The position numbers and the translations under genes were made by a program. From Puia sp963703355 (GTDB lineage Bacteria > Bacteroidota > Bacteroidia > Chitinophagales > Chitinophagaceae): a stretch of DNA of 64,000 nt. Shown here piece after piece: positions 61,797 through 64,000 of this stretch (its first letter is position 1; each line of letters starts with the position of its first letter). The notes beneath the pieces were generated by a model, which made no database searches, was not told the DNA's origin, and was given only the letters and a program-made list of their open reading frames with translations. The stretch spans positions 1,860,001 through 1,924,000 of the forward strand of contig OY969813.1 of NCBI GenBank assembly GCA_963703355.1, in the 5' to 3' direction.

Positions 61797-63165
61797 TACG
61801 CAGATATCCGAATAAAACGATTGCACCTAACAAAAAAAGTCCGAATACCAATAAGTCAAACCGGATCATCGATGCTTTTTTCTGGTCATTCAGCTGAAGA
61901 CGTTTTTCGCTGTCTTTAATATAATATGCGAGTCCTGGAAAATGTTTATTCAGCTCATCAACCTTTTTGAATTTAGATAAGGCATCTCTATATAACTGCC
62001 TGTCATACATCACTACAGCCTCACCAAAAAGTAAGGAGGTCTCACTGGGAATCGCCGTTACGCCTGCACTGTCGAGATATTCCTGCAAAATCGATACAGG
62101 AATTGCAAAATTTAATCCCGCTGCGAGGCTCCCGCTGTTTTCAAGACTACCGAATGTTGTCAATCCAACGACTTCTCCTTTTTCATTGCATACCGGTCCC
62201 CCGCTACTGCCCCGGTTAATATTAGCATCCATCTGGATAAGTGGCCACCCTTCTACAGAGTTTTTTAATGCACTCACAATACCTGTTGTAAGCGTTGGCT
62301 CGATGGCGGATTCTGTAGCTACGTAATTATTATTGGTGACGGGACTGGGGAATCCATATACAAATAGTTGTTCCCCCACTTTTGGCAGGTCGTCCTGGGC
62401 AACCGTTAAAGTCGGTAGTGTGCTGTCGCCATCCATTTTAAGTATCGCAATATCTTTCCCCGGCATTGGCTGTCCTTTGATGACAACCTGCGCGGATTTT
62501 TTTATGGAACTCGTTTTCCCGCTGTCTGTGTCAACACTATATTCTATATAAATGTCTTTTTTGAGGTCGTATAATGCCATCGAAAATAGCCGCGCATAGA
62601 TTGAAGCGTAGGTATTATTTAAGATTGACTTTTGTTGCTCAGAAAAACGGGTAGCCCAGGCGTTTTCCAATGCAGAAATATTCGCGTCCGTAATTTGCTG
62701 AAACGCCGATAGGAAAAACTGACGACGGATAAAGGCGTTATCGCGGTCGATCAGGTGACAGTTTGTTGCTACATATCCATCTGCAGTTACGAGAAATCCT
62801 GTTCCACTGGATGTAATCTCCTCAGGTTCTTTAATATAGTCCAGGGATGCTTTAAAGAAAAGATTGGGGTGACTATTTATTTCCTTCAGCACGATATCCA
62901 GCTTTTCTTCGGCAGAATAGATGACCCCGCTGCTGTCTACTTTTCGAATGGAATCTACCAGGTGATTGAAATGTCGGGAATCGAGCCTGATCTTATTTAC
63001 ATATACATCGGCTGAAAAAACTGTGCGTACCATTACTACGCCGGGCCGGTTTGTACCATAATTTTGAACCGCGGTAAGTTGTTGTGCCCGACCATTAACC
63101 GGTGCGTTTACCAGGAATAGTAAAAGAGCGAAAAATGCTTTAAAAAGTCGAATATGGCTTTTCAT
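61771..63165 (-). CDS. Membrane-anchored trypsin-like serine protease (S1C-like)
   Basis: A secreted serine protease of 464 residues. The signal segment FKAFFALLLFLVNAPVNGRAQ is followed by a chymotrypsin-fold domain with His in GYVATNCHLIDRD, Asp in GKDIAILKMDGD and Ser in GSSGGPVCNEKGEVVGL. There is no PDZ domain, unlike DegP/HtrA. Instead a C-terminal TM helix (DLLVFGLFLLGAIVLFGYL) precedes a short basic tail, so the active site faces the periplasm. The final GLKLKA is encoded by repeat words. It is divergent from rarA. Confidence 0.82.
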   Translation of the reverse strand: MKSHIRLFKAFFALLLFLVNAPVNGRAQQLTAVQNYGTNRPGVVMVRTVFSADVYVNKIRLDSRHFNHLVDSIRKVDSSGVIYSAEEKLDIVLKEINSHPNLFFKASLDYIKEPEEITSSGTGFLVTADGYVATNCHLIDRDNAFIRRQFFLSAFQQITDANISALENAWATRFSEQQKSILNNTYASIYARLFSMALYDLKKDIYIEYSVDTDSGKTSSIKKSAQVVIKGQPMPGKDIAILKMDGDSTLPTLTVAQDDLPKVGEQLFVYGFPSPVTNNNYVATESAIEPTLTTGIVSALKNSVEGWPLIQMDANINRGSSGGPVCNEKGEVVGLTTFGSLENSGSLAAGLNFAIPVSILQEYLDSAGVTAIPSETSLLFGEAVVMYDRQLYRDALSKFKKVDELNKHFPGLAYYIKDSEKRLQLNDQKKASMIRFDLLVFGLFLLGAIVLFGYLRKRGLKLKA

Positions 63166-63235
63166 GGTAAGGTCTTGCCCTTATATAAAACCTTAAAAAG
63201 GCTAACTTGTTGTAGATTAAAGGTAAACTTTTTCT

Positions 63236-64000
63236 ATGTCATCCACTCCTGCGCCCCTGGCAGAACGTCTTCGTCCTGAATCACTTGACCAACTGGTAGG
63301 CCAAAAACATCTGACCGGAAAGGGTAGTATTCTGCGGACAGCACTGGAAAATGGGAAGATCCCATCCATGATACTGTGGGGAGCTCCGGGAACGGGCAAA
63401 ACGACGATTGCCAACATTATCGCCCACACCCTGAATTTGCCTTTTTACACGCTAAGTGCCATTTCATCAGGTGTAAAGGAGGTTAGGGAAGTCATTGAGG
63501 AAGCCCGGCAAAAAGAGCATACCATTCTTTTTATTGATGAAATACATCGTTTTAATAAGGGTCAGCAAGATGCTTTCCTGGGGGCCGTAGAGAAGGGTAT
63601 TCTGACACTTATTGGGGCAACCACAGAAAACCCATCTTTCGAAGTAAACAGCGCCTTGTTAAGCCGCTGTCAGGTTTATGTTTTAAAACCGCTGGGAAAG
63701 GATGAACTGATCGAATTACTCCGGACTGCGGTCAATAAAGACGTGCTGCTAAAAAAACGCAGCATAGAGTTAACAGAAACGGAGGCACTCATCAATATTT
63801 CGGGTGGAGACGCACGCAAACTTTTAAACCTGCTGGAACTGGTAACGGATTCAAATCCCGATCCGTTGATCATAACGGATGAAATGGTAATGAACACTGC
63901 CCAGCAAAAAATTGCTTTATATGATAAGAAAGGCGAACAACACTATGATATTATTTCGGCATTCATCAAATCCATACGGGGTAGTGATCCAAATGCCGCT
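63236..64000 (+). CDS. rarA: Replication-associated recombination protein A (5' part)
   Basis: AAA+ ATPase of the RarA/MgsA/WRNIP1 family, acting at stalled replication forks. 255 codons are present to the window edge, about 60 percent of the usual length. The protein begins MSSTPAPLAERLRPESLDQLVGQKHLTG; Walker A is WGAPGTGKTTIA, Walker B is ILFIDEIHRFNKGQQDAFL, sensor 1 is LIGATTENPSFEVN, and the Arg finger is in LLSRCQVY. It runs off the end of the window; it is not broken. It is divergent from the protease gene. Confidence 0.93.
   Translation, partial: MSSTPAPLAERLRPESLDQLVGQKHLTGKGSILRTALENGKIPSMILWGAPGTGKTTIANIIAHTLNLPFYTLSAISSGVKEVREVIEEARQKEHTILFIDEIHRFNKGQQDAFLGAVEKGILTLIGATTENPSFEVNSALLSRCQVYVLKPLGKDELIELLRTAVNKDVLLKKRSIELTETEALINISGGDARKLLNLLELVTDSNPDPLIITDEMVMNTAQQKIALYDKKGEQHYDIISAFIKSIRGSDPNAA

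Overview
The window looks like chromosomal DNA of a Bacteroidota bacterium, most like Chitinophagaceae/Chitinophagia; I cannot assign a genus. The evidence is two cell-surface proteins with C-terminal type IX secretion (T9SS) sorting domains, several promoters of the Bacteroidota type (TTTG, 19 bp, TAnnTTTG), near absence of Shine-Dalgarno sequences, very large FtsX/MacB-type ABC permeases, a DUF2795-type small protein, an MlaFE pair and a mitochondrial-type citrate synthase. It is core-genome DNA: about 57 protein genes, no rRNA or tRNA genes, no insertion sequence, prophage, integrase or CRISPR array that I can see.

Layout. 1-6.4 kb (minus): aspartate kinase, a glycine-rich T9SS surface protein, and an Ldh-type plus Gfo/Idh/MocA oxidoreductase pair. 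6.4-13 kb: ssb, mnmA, an OsmC protein, a small flavin-barrel-like protein, a HAD phosphatase, a second T9SS protein and a class I glutamine amidotransferase. 13-23 kb: a regulated efflux island, made of a membrane histidine kinase and an NtrC-type sigma-54 activator (minus) divergent from an adaptor - ABC ATPase - FtsX permease - second ABC ATPase - TolC operon (plus). 23-31.5 kb: methionine genes (metX, OsmC, metZ), citrate synthase, an LptF/G permease, an M1 peptidase and tgt. 31.6-41.4 kb: glycosyltransferase, rsmG, an orphan LuxR-type response regulator, a second M1 peptidase, rsmI, purS, pssA, Xaa-Pro aminopeptidase, deoxynucleoside kinase and trpS. 41.4-50.3 kb: gatC, two LolD/MacB-type ATPases, a PduO-type adenosyltransferase, DUF2795, fabI, a TPR membrane protein, aspS and an MtfA-like peptidase. 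50.5-64 kb: an orphan FtsX permease, an FAD oxidoreductase, sucD, mlaF, mlaE, maeB, an M20 amidohydrolase, a SPOR protein, deoC, a membrane-anchored trypsin-like protease and the 5' part of rarA, cut by the window end.

The most unusual structure lies between the genes. About twenty intergenic regions are filled with short tandem words of 7-8 bp from a few families (GTTATGG/CATAACC, GGCTTTAA/TTAAGCC, GGGAGTAT/ATACTCCC, GCGTTCA/TGAACGC, CCTTACG, GGTTGGCC). They often form inverted arms, sit immediately after stop codons or at convergent gene ends, and in at least five genes supply the last codon and the stop itself. Two unrelated proteins (Xaa-Pro aminopeptidase and the membrane protease) end in the same repeat-encoded residues, LKLKA. 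I know no described element that matches; it is the best candidate here for something undescribed.

Two regulatory regions also deserve attention. Upstream of the efflux operon are two 15-bp direct repeats 22 bp apart and a near-consensus sigma-54 element. Around the orphan permease are a sigma-54-like element with correct spacing, two TTCGTACA boxes 21 bp apart, and a degenerate 11-bp helically phased array of the same core motif on the far side of the gene. Together they suggest one regulon of envelope ABC transporters controlled by the local kinase/activator pair; that link is inference.
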